Shown: positions 31,111 through 42,942, counted from the stretch's first letter. The stretch: 64,000 bases of DNA from Nilaparvata lugens (GCF_014356525.2 NC_052505.1:13681098-13745097); one strand, 5' to 3'. Made by a program: numbers and translations. Notes: generated by a model from the sequence alone, not told the origin.

Positions 31111-32905
31111 AAGATCCAGGATTGAAGGATTGAAAGGAAATTCAACTTTTATGATAAAATTGGAAACATCGCGAAAATTTGTATTTCATTTGAAAATCAC
31201 TTCTCTCAGAATCATGGGACGTCTAAAGCGTAATAATTTTTTATCAAATTGATGGGGAGAATGTCTCCTTTCTATTGGTGTCTGGATAATTTTTATCCGA
31301 CTTATAGTTATTTTTTAATTAATGTTTATGTTCGTCAATGTCGAGACATTTCAAGCAGAAAACATAAAATTTTCGACATGCTGGAAACTTTTTTGTTTCA
31401 AAAGATAAGTGGGTGGTGAAAGCAAGAAATTTTCTCAGAAATAATTGAAATTGTTTTTTCGATTGTCAAAAGTAGTCGGAAGATCGTATTTTGGTCTCCA
31501 AGGAATTTTAAAGTTCGGAGAGCGGCTGCATGGCATGCATTGTGTACCAAATTGTATGCTAAAAGCTGGAAATTTACGAGATATTTGACTGAATTATTTC
31601 AAACGTAAGCAGCTGATTGCCTCTAGAAAGGCTGTAACGAAACACTGCTTGGATTATTCGAGGCGGGGTTGTCATTTTCACTATTTTATAATCATGTGGC
31701 TTGCAGTTGCTGAATATTTCAATCGTTCTGTATTTTGCTTTTGTTGATCCCAGCTATTGATAGCTTATGGTGGCACACCATTCAGCCGCTATCCTTGACT
31801 TTGAAACTCCTGAGAGGCCAAAATACGTTGTTTCTAGTACATTTGACAATTGGAAAAATAATTTCAATTATTTCTGAGAAACTTTCTCGCTTTCACCACC
31901 TACTTATCTTTTGAAAAAAAAAAACAGTTTCTAGCATGTCTAAAATTTCATGTTTTCTGCTCGACATTGACGAACATACACATTAATTAAAACTCTAGTG
32001 TGGCGCACTCACACAACTTTCCTTGCCGTTATGAAAATTTATCACCTGACACTAGTGTTCCCGTGCATCTCAAATCTACTATTCAAAGATCCAAGCCAGC
32101 TGGTGACAGGACAATAACGCTGGAGACACACGAGATCTGCTATCTCTTCATAGTGAATGATTTAATAGAATCAACAGTTGCCAACAGTTTGCAATTGAAA
32201 TAATAACATTTTCTCGAATTTCGAAGCTTATTTGAAATTTTAGGTGAAAATGTTACTGAACATTAATTGTAGAGATTTTCATGCACAATCTTTTCCACTT
32301 GGAATTTTTTGTTCAAATTATATCTGAAGCCTGATAATTGAGAATCTAAAATCAAACTTTGCATAGATGGGGCGGAGCTCCTGGAATTTTTACAGATATA
32401 GGACTTGTGGCAGTTGATAGAGATTATCAATGACTATTTTAGGTATTAAAGTGATCAAAATCGTTTGACCCGTTTTTGAGAAAAACTGGGTTTTTGACAA
32501 CATTTTTGCCATTTTATCCGCCATTTGAATTGCATTACATCGAAATTGTTCGTGTCGGATCCTTATATTGTAAGGACCTTAAGTTTCAAATTTCAAGCCA
32601 TTCACCCTATCAATTTGATATAAAATTATTACGCATTACGACGTCCCATGATTCTGAGAGAAGTGATATTTAAAAGAACAACAAATTTTCACGATGTTTC
32701 CAATTTTATCATAAAAGTTAAATTTCCTTTTGATAATTCAACCCTGAAACTTTTCTACCACTACTAGGTTATCGGGGATGATATTCTACATCCAATTCTG
32801 AAGTTGAATTGGAAATTTGCAATTTTACACAATTTGGCAACCCTGTAATTTCTTGGGATGGAGGGCCAAGTCTCAACTTATTTTATACAAACTATAGAAA
32901 TAGAT
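30945..32905. mobile_element. Large foldback structure with two nested inverted repeats
   Basis: The outer arm at about 30945-31260 (AGTTGAGACTTGGCCCTAC, GATATCATCCCCGATA, ATCATGGGACGTC) is inverted at about 32600-32905. Inside, 31320-31480 (TCGTCAATGTCGAGACAT, AAGATAAGTGGGTGGTGAAA) is inverted at 31835-31990. A DINE-like element (31994-32606) fills the space between the inner and outer right arms. I see no transposase. Confidence 0.75.
31994..32606 (+). mobile_element. DINE-like element copy 2, 3' end lost
   Basis: It starts TCTAGTGTGGCGCACTCACA then ACTTTCCTTGCCG and follows the family order to CAAATTTCAAGCCATTC, where it breaks off before the CA array and 3' hairpin. Confidence 0.75.
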
Positions 32906-32927
32906 TTTCATTACCGTATTCGTTATA

Positions 32928-33738
32928 CAGAGTTGGTGAAAAGTATGGAATACCTGAGTATTAAAGGGAAATTTGACGATGGTTCTCATTGGGGATCCTA
33001 TTTGAATTAAGAAAACAGAATTTCAAGAGAAGATGAATGGCGAAAACCGCACATTGATATCTTAAAGTTATTTGCATTTAAAGATGTTAATAAATCATAC
33101 AAAAAAAATAAATGTGTACATAGAAAATCTAGAAATAACCTAAATTATGACATTTTACTTTTTCAAGTGTTAGTTAACACTTACAGTAACATCAACTCAC
33201 ATATTTGACACTTCGGATAGAAAATGATGATCTGTCAGATTTTCTATGCACTCATTCTTTTCATTTCTTTATGATATATTAACAACTTTAAATGTGAATA
33301 GCTTCAAACCGGATTCAGATATTGATGTGTGGGTTTCGTCATTCGTTTTCTCTTGAAATTCTGTATCAAAATCATGTATCATATGACCATCTTCCTATTC
33401 AAAAATTGAAGTTAGATTCAAAATGGCACTTCCAAGATTTCGATGCGACAGAAGTAAGTTTTTTATTAACAACTTTAAATATGAATAGCTTTAAAACGGA
33501 TTCAGATATTAATGTGCGGGTTTCGTCATTCGTTTTCTCTTGAAATTCTGTATCAAAATCATGTATCATATGACCATCTTCCTAATCAAAAATTGAAGTT
33601 AGATTAAAAATGGCAGTTCCAAGATTTCGATGCGACAGAAAGGTAGTTTTTTATTAGAATAGTATCCCCAATCAGACCTGTCGTCAAATCTTCCTTAAAA
33701 AAAATATTTAGCTGTTTCCATTCCTTTCACCGACTCTG
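32928..33738. mobile_element. TA-flanked mariner-like element with internal duplication
   Basis: The left end CAGAGTTGGTGAAAAGTATG and the right end TTCCTTTCACCGACTCTG are inverted, with TA at both flanks. They resemble the ends of 21499-22090. Inside, about 185 bp (GATTCAGATATT through TTTCGATGCGACAGAA) is tandemly duplicated at 33276-33458 and 33459-33645. Confidence 0.8.
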
Positions 33739-34860
33739 TATATAAAACTATTTCTGAATATATATACACTCATCGAATTTTCATCTAGCTGTTTACCCCG
33801 TTTCGGGGTCTTCGGGGTGATTTACAGCATTTTATTGAGGATTTCTGTTTGATAATAATTTTTTTATAATAGATCATTAAAAATTCAATGAGTCTATATA
33901 ATAGCTTATTAGAAAAACGATAGTAGGCGACAACATTAGCCTAATTCAGTGAGGTACCGGTAGGTTACTAGAAACCTGGTGGGTTACCTTACAGCAGAAG
34001 TTTAGAAGAGCAAAAACTATGTCATTTTTCAATTCTTTTTAGATTTAAAATAATAGAAGCAAATTTAAAATAGTATTGAATGATAATAACCTAATCCAAA
34101 AACCAAAATAATTTAGTTACTTTTGTTCAAAGTACGGTAAGCTTTTTCTGTAGTCAAACCTCATAACCTTAACTTGCTTGCGTTTTTCTATCTAAATTAT
34201 GGTCCAGTCTACCAAATAGAAAACATACAAATTATGTATCCATGTAAAGTTTTTATTTTCATAAGATTAAATTATTTATTAGAAACAGAATAAATATTGT
34301 ATTCATCTAGTTAAAATAATCCCAAGGTGAAGATGTTTAGGTTCAAAATTTTCTAACGTTGCCTTTCTTAGAAATAGCCTAAATACAAGATTTCTTTCTT
34401 TCAAGAAAGTAACTTATTCATCCTTCAAAATTGCTAGATTTTAATAATTTGAATATATTGAGAGAAGAAAATAACACAATGATTGAATCTTTAAGTGTGG
34501 GTTTCCAAAGAAGATGGACATCGAAAGAAATCAATAATTTGAAGACGTCCATTACTGGGGAACAAAGCTATACTAAGCTTGAAAGAAACTGTATAAAATT
34601 ACCAAGGTAAAAATAGTTTAATTACAAGTCGAGTTGTGTATTTCTGACTGTCTTTCAATAGATTAGTGTTATCAGTTACACTATCATTGAAGCTTCTATG
34701 AACGAAAACTTGGTAAATGTTGACTTGGGCGAGCAAGTAAAATGACGCCATTCAACCATCTTTTTGTTACAAGATAGAAGATAGAAACTTGGGACATTGG
34801 GATATGAAACGATAACATCATATAGAAGTCGGCATTGATAAGAAATCAGCACACAGTGTT
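33739..34860. other. Intergenic sequence, no gene seen
   Basis: AT-rich DNA without supported features. Confidence 0.4.
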
Positions 34861-35005
34861 CAGACTATTCAGAATGAACACGTAATTGAGCTGAAGAGGA
34901 ACGCGCGACTCTTGTGATCTGAGCAGGCCCAGTTAATATATAAGAGACTACGGCTGCGTACGCACCTGCGTGAAGAGAGGGCCATTTCAACAACAATTTC
35001 ATGTC

Positions 35006-35194
35006 TCAGGTGCCTGCTGAACAATAACAAGATGCACTAAGTTGTCTAGGAACTATTAACACTTCAAGGGAAACTTCAACTTCAACACCAGGTACTTTCA
35101 ACTCTTCTTGTATTAAACCGTGATGACATCCATGATTATCGATCCATTCCTTCCTTGCCAAATGTATTGGTTCTATAGCTGGTGAAGACGCCAT
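35006..35194 (-). CDS. Unrecognised 62-codon open frame
   Basis: The frame starts MASSPAIEPIHLARKEWIDN and ends SASCYCSAGT. I do not recognise the protein. The composition is less AT-rich than its surroundings, and codon third positions are mixed. It lies 150 bp downstream, on the same strand, of a donor-like site at 35340. It could be part of a first exon, a small gene, or chance. No domain, signal peptide or membrane segment is visible. Confidence 0.2.
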   Translation of the reverse strand: MASSPAIEPIHLARKEWIDNHGCHHGLIQEELKVPGVEVEVSLEVLIVPRQLSASCYCSAGT

Positions 35195-35339
35195 GTTGCT
35201 CGAGTCTGCGCATTAGCTTACTTAGCAGACGATAAAAAAATGGCTCTCGCCGCTTTCGTTCTTGAATTTAAAAATTATTAACCAATTTAACCACAACCCA
35301 TAAAATTTAACAACACCAAATAATAATTATATAACTTAC

Positions 35340-35369
35340 CTGATTGTCCAAAAGACGCCACACTTCCAT
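35340..35369 (-). promoter_or_regulatory. Candidate first exon end or upstream start for NRF1/ewg or another minus-strand gene
   Basis: On the minus strand ATG at 35369 opens MEVWRLLDNQ and is followed exactly by CAG|GTAAGT, a consensus donor. An inverted CCAAT motif (GACCAATCACAGCC on the minus strand) lies about 70 bp upstream. This is a signal-based guess; no partner exon has been shown. Confidence 0.25.
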
Positions 35370-35399
35370 GAGTCATCTAATCTGTCTATTCTTGATTTT

Positions 35400-36389
35400 G
35401 TTCGTGATTGTTTCAGAAAATAACGTGGGCTGTGATTGGTCGAAAGGGCAAATAAGTGCCACCTAGTGATTGTTTTTAGAACTTTAATCAAAAATTCAAA
35501 CAGTTGCCAACAGTAGGCATCATAACCTACAAATTGTAGATTTTGTGAAAAAAATTATTGGTTTTCATTTATCAATAACTGTCTATTGATAAGTTTAAAT
35601 AAAATAACAATACTTTTGAACTTTAATAATTGCAGCTCCCCGAAACTACATTAGAATTGTAGACGAGGAAAATTTACACGTTTTGACGTATGTATCTTTA
35701 ATCTTTACACTATTGTTTACTTTTAAAACTAGGCTTGTTTGTCTTTATTATTACTTTAAATATAAACATGTCCAGGTAAATGTTTGCTTTTTATTTGTTA
35801 TTTTTACTGTTTTTAATCTGCACTTCAGTACCTATTGCAGGTTAAATTATTTCATAATTTGATGAAATTTAAGCCAGACCTAACCTTTCATTCAATATAG
35901 CCTAAATGATATTTTGCATTAAATTTCTTTGCAAAACAAAATCACTGATAATGTTGAATTTATTTGGGTTGATAATTTTCCTATTCTCAATGCAAGGTGA
36001 TTGTAGACCTCTTTAGCAATGTGAATAGGATCTGATACAAAAAACCAGACCATGTTAAACGCAGTTTTAAATGGTTTTAAACTTTTAATAAATTTTTAGA
36101 AAATCATATAGCTTAAACTTACCGCACATATCTAAAAACTAGTAAATTCCACATTTTAAAGAATCAAACTAGGTTCCTATTATAAGTTTTCAGTGGTGTG
36201 TTCAGTAATTGCAACTGTTTGATTATGTAATAAATTCAACGATGACTCTATATTTTGTTGATGCACGGTAGTCGGAGAGATTCCAGACTCATTTTATATT
36301 CAGTAATAGAAGATATTTAAAAAAATGTATAGATTAAAAGACCAGTCTACCTATAATCCAATAAATGAGTACTTCACATGATAAATAAA
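35400..36389. other. Intergenic sequence, no gene seen
   Basis: AT-rich, no open frame or repeat structure that I can support. Confidence 0.4.
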
Positions 36390-36900
36390 CTATATCACCT
36401 TGAAATACCAGCCAGGCATCCTGGATGGCCATCTTTTGTAGCTTGAACTATTTTCCACATGCAGAAGCATGACCCCACAGCAGCAGTCCAAAGCTCAGGA
36501 TACTATGGGAAAGAGCATGGTATACCAGCAAATAGGTTCCGATCACCAACTATCAACTTCCTAAGCAAATAGGTGACTCGTGACAGATGCCCTTAATATG
36601 GCACTCCCAGGTAAGCTTTGGATCAATGGTGAACCCAAGGAGAGACACACTGGGAGTGCTTATTCCCTGGCTGCGACTCTGTGTATAAACCAATCTTTGA
36701 GTCCTATCTACATTTAGTAGCAACTTATTTGCTTCCAACCTACCTCCAGCAGCATCGAACAGTACAGCCTCCTGCAGCACCTGGTTCAGATTTGGGCCGG
36801 AAAAATCAGTAAAGTATCATCCGTAAACTTCCGTGCCCTACCCTCAAGACCAATGTCATTGATTGCAATCATGAGTAATACAGGTCCCAACACAGAAGAT
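36390..36900 (-). pseudogene. LINE reverse-transcriptase remnant
   Basis: Minus-strand frames give, in order, VLGPVLLMIAINDI, then FTDDTLLIF (the catalytic FADD-type box with A changed to T), then LEANKLLLNVDRTQRLVYTQ, VSLLGFTIDPKLTWECHI, and finally ILSFGLLLWGHA. This is the palm-to-thumb part of a non-LTR reverse transcriptase, broken by frameshifts and stops. The sequence differs clearly from the CR1-like LINE at 38.9-42.9 kb, so it belongs to another clade; Jockey or I type is possible. Confidence 0.8.
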
Positions 36901-37427
36901 GTTTATAGATGATTGATATTCTTGTCATTATATATGATAGTAGATAAAGCAAATTTCAATCATTTATACTATTCTATGATAGTGGCCGCAAAAAGATATT
37001 AGATAAATGCCTTATCACCGTTTACCGGTAGCTGATAAGTTGAACAAAAAAAATTAATAATACTTTTCCTAATATAAACTATAAAGCAAGCAGTCTAATT
37101 AAAAATCTATAAATAATAGTAATTCACCAAATAAATACAAAATTGATGCATAATATTATATATTATTGTCATTATTTGTAGAGACTCTACCCATCTTCAA
37201 TCATTGACTAGCTCCACAACATTACCAATTCGTTTTTCAACAATTTCAACATTAATGAATTTTTTGGGATGAAAAAATATTTGTATTTGAATTTATTATT
37301 TTTACAAAAATGAACAGTTGATATCACATCAGATTTTTTTCTTTTTCATTCAACACATCAGATGTATCAGTATCAGCTATCCTCTATAGAAGGTAATCGA
37401 CAACGCTGTTCTCCTACCTTTCTCCAC
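36901..37427. other. Intergenic sequence, no gene seen
   Basis: AT-rich; nothing supportable. Confidence 0.4.
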
Positions 37428-38640
37428 TTGACCGAGCGAAGTGAGGTCTAAGATTCAAGTCGACGGTTTGGCATTTCTCTTAATGTTTAAATGTTTATAT
37501 GTTGCGCATTTACGGCGAAACGCGGTAATAGATTTTCATGAATTTTGACAGGTATGTTCCTTTTTAAATTTCGCTTCGACGTATATACAAGGTTTTTGGA
37601 AAGTTTGCATTTCAAGGATAATATAAAAGGAAAAAGGAGCCTCCTTCATACGTCAATATTAGAGAAAAAATCTGGTGTGGTGCACTCACACAACTTTCCT
37701 TGCCGTTCTGAAAATTGATCACCTGACGCTAGTGTTCTCGCGCATCTTAAGTCTACTACTCAAAAATATGAGGCAGCTGGTGATAGGTCAATAACGCTGG
37801 AAACACACGAGGTCTGCTATCTCTTCGTAGTGAATGATTTAGTAGAACCAACAGTTGCCAACAGTGTTTGCAATTTAATAATCACATTTTCTCGACGCTG
37901 GAAACATACGAGGTCTGCTATCTCTTCGTAGTGAATGATTTAATAGAACCAACAGTTTGCAATTTAATAATCACATTTTCTCGAATTTCAAGCTTATTTT
38001 CAATTTTAGGTGAAAATGTTAGGTACTGAACATAAATTGTAGAGATTTTCATGCTGAATCTTTTCCACTTAATTTTTTTTGTTCAAATTGTATCTGAAGC
38101 CTGATAATTGGGAATCTAAAATCAAACTTTGCATAGATGGGGCGGTGCTCCTGAAATTTTTACAGATATGGGACTTGTTGCAGTTGATAGAGCTTATCAA
38201 TGACTATTCCAGGTATGAATTTGATCAAAATAAATGGAGCCGTTTTCGAGAAAATCGCCTGTTTTTGACAACATTTTCGCCATTTTAGCCAGCCGCCATC
38301 TTGAATTGCATCCGATCGAAATTGTTCGTATCGGATCCTTATAGTGTGAGGACCTTAAGTTCCAAATTTCAAGTCATTCCATTAATCGGGAGATGATATA
38401 TCGTGTACACAGACGCACATACACACATACAGACCAATACCCAAAAACCATTTTTTCGGACTCAGGGGACCTTGAAACGTATAGAAATTGAGAAATTTGG
38501 GTACTTTATTTTTTTTCGGAAAGCAATACTTTCCTTACCTATGGTAATAGGGCAAGGAAAGTAAAAATCAGACTATAAAATTAGTCATCATAAATCAGCT
38601 GTCGAGTTGATTATAAATTGCATGCCATGACGCATGCAAT
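37428..38640 (+). repeat. Family A repeat split by a DINE-like insertion
   Basis: 37428-37664 is a family A 5' half starting TTGACCGAGCGAAGTGAGGT; the sequence resumes at 38563 with TAAAAATCAGACTATAAAAT. The uninterrupted equivalent is ATTAGAGTAAAAATCAG at 47232. This gives a precise empty site for the inserted element. Confidence 0.85.
37665..38562 (+). mobile_element. DINE-like element copy 3, full length, with known empty site
   Basis: It begins AAAAAATCTGGTGTGG and ends GGGCAAGGAAAG. An internal 60-bp tandem duplication repeats CGCTGGAAACACACGAGG. The CA array is reduced to a few CACATACACACATACAG units. The terminal hairpin TTTCCTTACC...GGGCAAGGAAA is intact. Confidence 0.8.
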
Positions 38641-39156
38641 TCAATATCTCAATGTAACTTGGTGAAAAATCAACAGCTGTGTAGACTGTAAATTGCATGC
38701 CTCATTGAATGCAACTTTTATGCACTATTAAAAAAAATAGGATGCAAAGAACTATAACAGCTTGTCTGGGCGCCTAGATGTCTTCTGGTTTTCTCGCGCT
38801 AAATTCCGGAAAGCGTTATTATGATAATATTGAATCTTGTGTAAGCATGATCTGATCAAATAAATAATTCAAATCAAATCGTTTATTGCACAAAAATATA
38901 TACAGAATACAACTGAAAGGAAATTGACAACTTTGTGCTACATGTCGGCAAAAGAAAACTTGTACGCCGACGTGGAGTCTTAATATAACTTATTCACTTA
39001 TACATTAATATTAATATATAAAATGATCCTACAATATTATAATATAGGCTAACAGTAATTAACATTCAACCAACTAAATATTCTATTCTAAGAAATAACA
39101 ATAAATTAAAGATATACATAAAGCTGAATTTAAGATTCATACAACATCAATCAATA

Positions 39157-42069
39157 TTAAACCAAATCATTAATTGAATAAAAATAATTTTCTTTCACCC
39201 AGGTATGGAAATCTTTTATTTTAGGCTTCTTTATCAACCATCCTCTTGGAACTTTTTTATAGAGTTTATTTCTCAAATATGAAATACTTCTACGGGATAG
39301 GGTGCTATCAACTCTTTCAATTGTGATAAGGTTTTGAGCGACTTGTCTAGTTACTCTTTGAAAATTTTGAATATTTTTTTAATTTGAGCACATGTTTCTT
39401 AATAGTCTTTAAAATGAACAATTGTCTTATAGTGAACAGATTGGAATTTTGAAACAATGTGACACTTGGGAAATCTCTCGGATACCTCATTATTGTTTTG
39501 ATAACTAACTTTTGTAAAACAAATAGAGGTTTTAAAGTTGAATCAAAAGTTCCTCCCCATATAGAATTACCATACTGAACTAAGGATTGGAATAGAGCAA
39601 AATAAACAGATTTTAGTAATTTTAGACTCAAAATACTTCTAAGCATGTACATTTTTAAATTGACCACCCTTAATTTTCTACAAAGGTAGCTAATCTGAGG
39701 TGACCAGCGTAGATGCTTATCAACAAAAATACCAAGATACTTGTAATTGTTTACACTCTCAATAACCTCATTGCAAGAATCACATGGATACCTGTTACAC
39801 GCATTATTCAAACAAAGCCTGTTCATATCTAGATCTCCTCTTGTTGTTGGACTGAAGGTCATACATTTTGTTTTACCAAGATTTAGTCTCAAATAATTAC
39901 ATTTTAGCCACTGAGAAACCTTATAGTAACCCACTTTTGTTTGCTTGATAACATCTTCCCAGGAACCTTCTTGGAAGATAAGTGCTGTGTCATCAGCAAA
40001 ACAAATTGTCTTAGACCCAACTGAGTCCAGTACACTAGGCAGGTTATTAACATAGATCAAAAATAAAACTGGTCCCACTGGTCCCTTGAGGTAGACCCCA
40101 TGTCACATCTCTAATCTCACTATTACTACCACCACAGCTAACGATTTGGCTTCTACCCCTTAGATAACTTTCAAAGAAATCTAACTCTATTCCTTGAATA
40201 CCAATATTAGATAGTTTCTGGATCATTTTATCATGTGGTACTGTGTCAAAAGCCTTGGCCAGGTCCAGAAACATTACCAAGGTTTTTTATTTGTTTTGAA
40301 ACCATTGTATATTGTCTCAGTTAAGGACTCCAATGCATCCTCTGTGCTTCTACCCTGTTGGAAACCAAACTGCCTCTTATCAAGGATTTTATTAACATCT
40401 AGATATTCAACTAATCTTTTCTTTACCAATTTTTCGAAAATTTTAGAAATAGAACTTAGCAAGCTAATTGGTCTATAATTTTGAGGTATTTCTTTACTCC
40501 CCCCCCCCCTTGTGTAAAGGAATAACTTTTGCATGCTTGAAATGCAAGGGAAAGTATCCAGATGAAAAACAACAATTGAAAATTTCTGAAAGAGGTTTAG
40601 AGATTGTGTCAGTTAATAGTTTTAGCACGCTGTTGGATATGTTATCCCATCCAGGTGCCTTATTATCATTCAAACTTTTGATTACTTCCTTGATTTCTGT
40701 TTCAGTAACAAAATTGAAATTAAATGCATTTTCAATATCTATTGTTTGTTCCAAATATTGATCTTCATTCTGTCCATGTATATCAATTTCCTGCGCCTGA
40801 TTTATACCTACATTCACAAAATAGTCATTCAAAGCATTAAGATCTTGATTTACATGTAATTGTGAATTCTTATTTACCCCAATAATTGCTTGATTTATCA
40901 CAGACCATAATCTTCTTAGGGTCACCTTGAGCTTTATTTATTTCTGATTGATAATATAAATCTTTTGCTTTTCTAATTAGATCTACTATTCTATTTCTGT
41001 AAGACAGGAATTTCCTTCTCAGCTCTACATTAAATGGTCCATTTTTCAATCTTTTATATAATCTATCTCTTATAGTTATGGACTTTAGAATTCCATTGGA
41101 CATCCAAGGTTTCAAATGTTTTTTAGTTAAATTAACCTTTTTAATAACTGTTGCTCTACTGATGCACGTTTTTACATTATTTACAAATTCATTTACTAAT
41201 GTTTCAATACTTCTATTCGCGTCAATCTCCCAATTCATTAAAGCACTCTCCTCTAACAACTTTTCTTTATTAACATTCCTCACTTCAATAAACTTACATG
41301 GCTTACTAGATCGAGAACAAACATCTTTTTTAATTGATGCGTGAAGAGCAGTCGCATAATGATCAGTAATTGACATTTCTAATACAGCAGTTTTTAATGA
41401 GTCATTATGTTTGGATTTAGAAAAAATATGGTCTAAACAAGTATTTGAAGCAGGATGAGTTTTTCTATTGACAAAGGACTCAAACCCATGCGAACTCATA
41501 ATAGACAAATAATCATGCGTTTTTTTAGAGTTACATAACAAATCAATATTTACATCACCTATCACTAATGAATAATCAAAATTAAAGCATGAACCATTCA
41601 TATAATTATCAAGTTGTTCTATAAATAAAGGTATACTTGTACTAGGAGATCTATAAACGGATGTTACTAAATATTTATTATTTTTAGTTTGCAGCTCAAC
41701 AGCTAAGAAAGGATATTCGTTTGGACTATCAATTTTTTTCGAGGAAATACTATTAGCTACATACATGACAATTCCATCTGAACGATTCAAGGAGTTACTT
41801 TTTATATATAAATTATAGCCATTAATGTTTAACAGTGATTTTTCTTCTTCAGAAGTCCAGGTTTCAGTAAAAATTAGAACCTCAAATTTTGTTCTCATGT
41901 TGTTCAAAATAATGTGAATTTGATCAAAATTTCTTTTCAAACTTCTTATATTTAAACTAAAAATATTCAATTCATAATTAAGGGGCTGGATATAGTTCAA
42001 GTATTCATCGGTACTTTCACATTCCCTAACACTGTTAATACTATTTACAAATTGCGTGAGATCATTCAT
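39157..42069 (-). pseudogene. LINE ORF2: endonuclease plus reverse transcriptase, five frameshifts
   Basis: An apurinic-type endonuclease occupies the first 250 codons or so: NIRSLKRNFDQI, FTETWT, SVYRSPS, VIGDVNID, CLDHIF and SITDHYA mark its conserved boxes. After about 40920 the reverse transcriptase follows: APGWDNI, YRPISLLSSISKIFEKLV, FGFQQGRSTEDAL, FLDLAKAFDTVPHDK, GLPQGTS, GPVLFLIYVNNLP and the catalytic FADDTAL. The tail includes IRQLFILKTIKKHVL and RRSISYLRNKLYKKVPRGW. Frame changes occur near 40915, 40505 (in a run of C on the plus strand), 40277, 40078 and 39358. Some fall in homopolymers and could be assembly errors, but the copy as given cannot make a full protein. Confidence 0.9.
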
Positions 42070-42127
42070 AATAAATGTTTAATCAAACCTGTAGCAACAC
42101 TTTATTCCTCTCCGTTGATAACTTTTT

Positions 42128-42847
42128 TCAGATGTCCAGTCCCTTGACTTTGAATACAGGTGAGCCCTCCGACGTCTTAGCGCACATTTGTGAACCACGA
42201 AACCAGACGAATTTCCAATCATTTTCCCTAGCTAACTCACGAGCGGCTTTCAGTTCTTTAGCACTCTTGGCAGTCAGCTGATTCATTAGCCTGAAGTGTC
42301 CGTTCGGCAGGTTTCTGTTGATTTTTTTCACGTCGATTCCGGGGCTGCTCCTATCTTCTCTGCTTATGGTTTGGAAAGCCGTCATCCATTTGTCCCTCAT
42401 ACTCCTTCTCACGAACCTGACGACAATCATCGGTGTAGTCTCTCGGTTCATGGATGGCAGTCTGTGAGCGACGCTGATTTCGTTTGATGAAAAATCAGAC
42501 ACTTGGAGAGCACTGGCTACGCCTTGTAGTATTTCGTCCATGTTTTCGTTCTTTGTTGCAGGTATACCGGTTAATAATAAATTTTCCCTCCTGGTATATT
42601 CTTCTAATATTTCATTTCTCTTAGAAAGAAATTTCACTTCTTCTTTCAATTTTTGGTTTTCAGTGATTAATTGTTCATTAGCTTTTTTGATTTCTCCGAT
42701 ATCCGATTTGAAACTATCAAAACTATCCGAAACAAATTTTACTGAGTGAGTTAGTTCCCTTAATTGTTGATCAATATCTTTTTTCAACGATTTTGAAAAC
42801 TGTTCAAATAAAACAGTCATTTTTCGCATTAAAACATCACTTTCCAT
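42128..42847 (-). CDS. LINE ORF1 protein (coiled coil, L1 ORF1-like)
   Basis: The 239-codon frame is intact. Residues 1-90 are charged and heptad-like (FDSFKSDIGEIKKANEQLIT and following EEVKFLSKRNEILEEYTRR), a coiled coil for self-association. Residues 90-185 (ENLLLTGIPATKNEN, VAHRLPS, PMIVVRFVRRSMRDKWM) resemble the RNA-binding domain of L1 ORF1/transposase-22 proteins. Such proteins bind the element RNA and act as chaperones. It sits upstream of ORF2 with a 58-bp spacer and no overlap. There is no zinc knuckle. It is a transposon gene, not a host gene. Confidence 0.88.
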   Translation of the reverse strand: MESDVLMRKMTVLFEQFSKSLKKDIDQQLRELTHSVKFVSDSFDSFKSDIGEIKKANEQLITENQKLKEEVKFLSKRNEILEEYTRRENLLLTGIPATKNENMDEILQGVASALQVSDFSSNEISVAHRLPSMNRETTPMIVVRFVRRSMRDKWMTAFQTISREDRSSPGIDVKKINRNLPNGHFRLMNQLTAKSAKELKAARELARENDWKFVWFRGSQMCAKTSEGSPVFKVKGLDI

Positions 42848-42942
42848 TAGTGTATCAGTGTGGATGTGCTTATTGTTTGGGACGTCGTTCAGTTAAAAAT
42901 GTTATTTATTCTATTCATAAAACTTTTGTTCAAATGTGAGGA

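Larger units (their letters stand above)
38862..42895 (-). mobile_element. CR1/L2-type LINE, nearly full length, ORF2 broken
   Basis: Reading right to left: ORF1 (42847-42128), a 58-bp spacer, ORF2 (42069 to about 39157) and a 3' UTR ending near 38862 in GCAATAAACGATTTGATTTG. The 3' UTR contains a stem-loop (GTCGGC...GCCGAC near 38950). ORF2 is interrupted by five frameshifts. The reverse transcriptase motifs place it with CR1/L2-like LINEs; the exact clade needs phylogeny. Confidence 0.92.
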
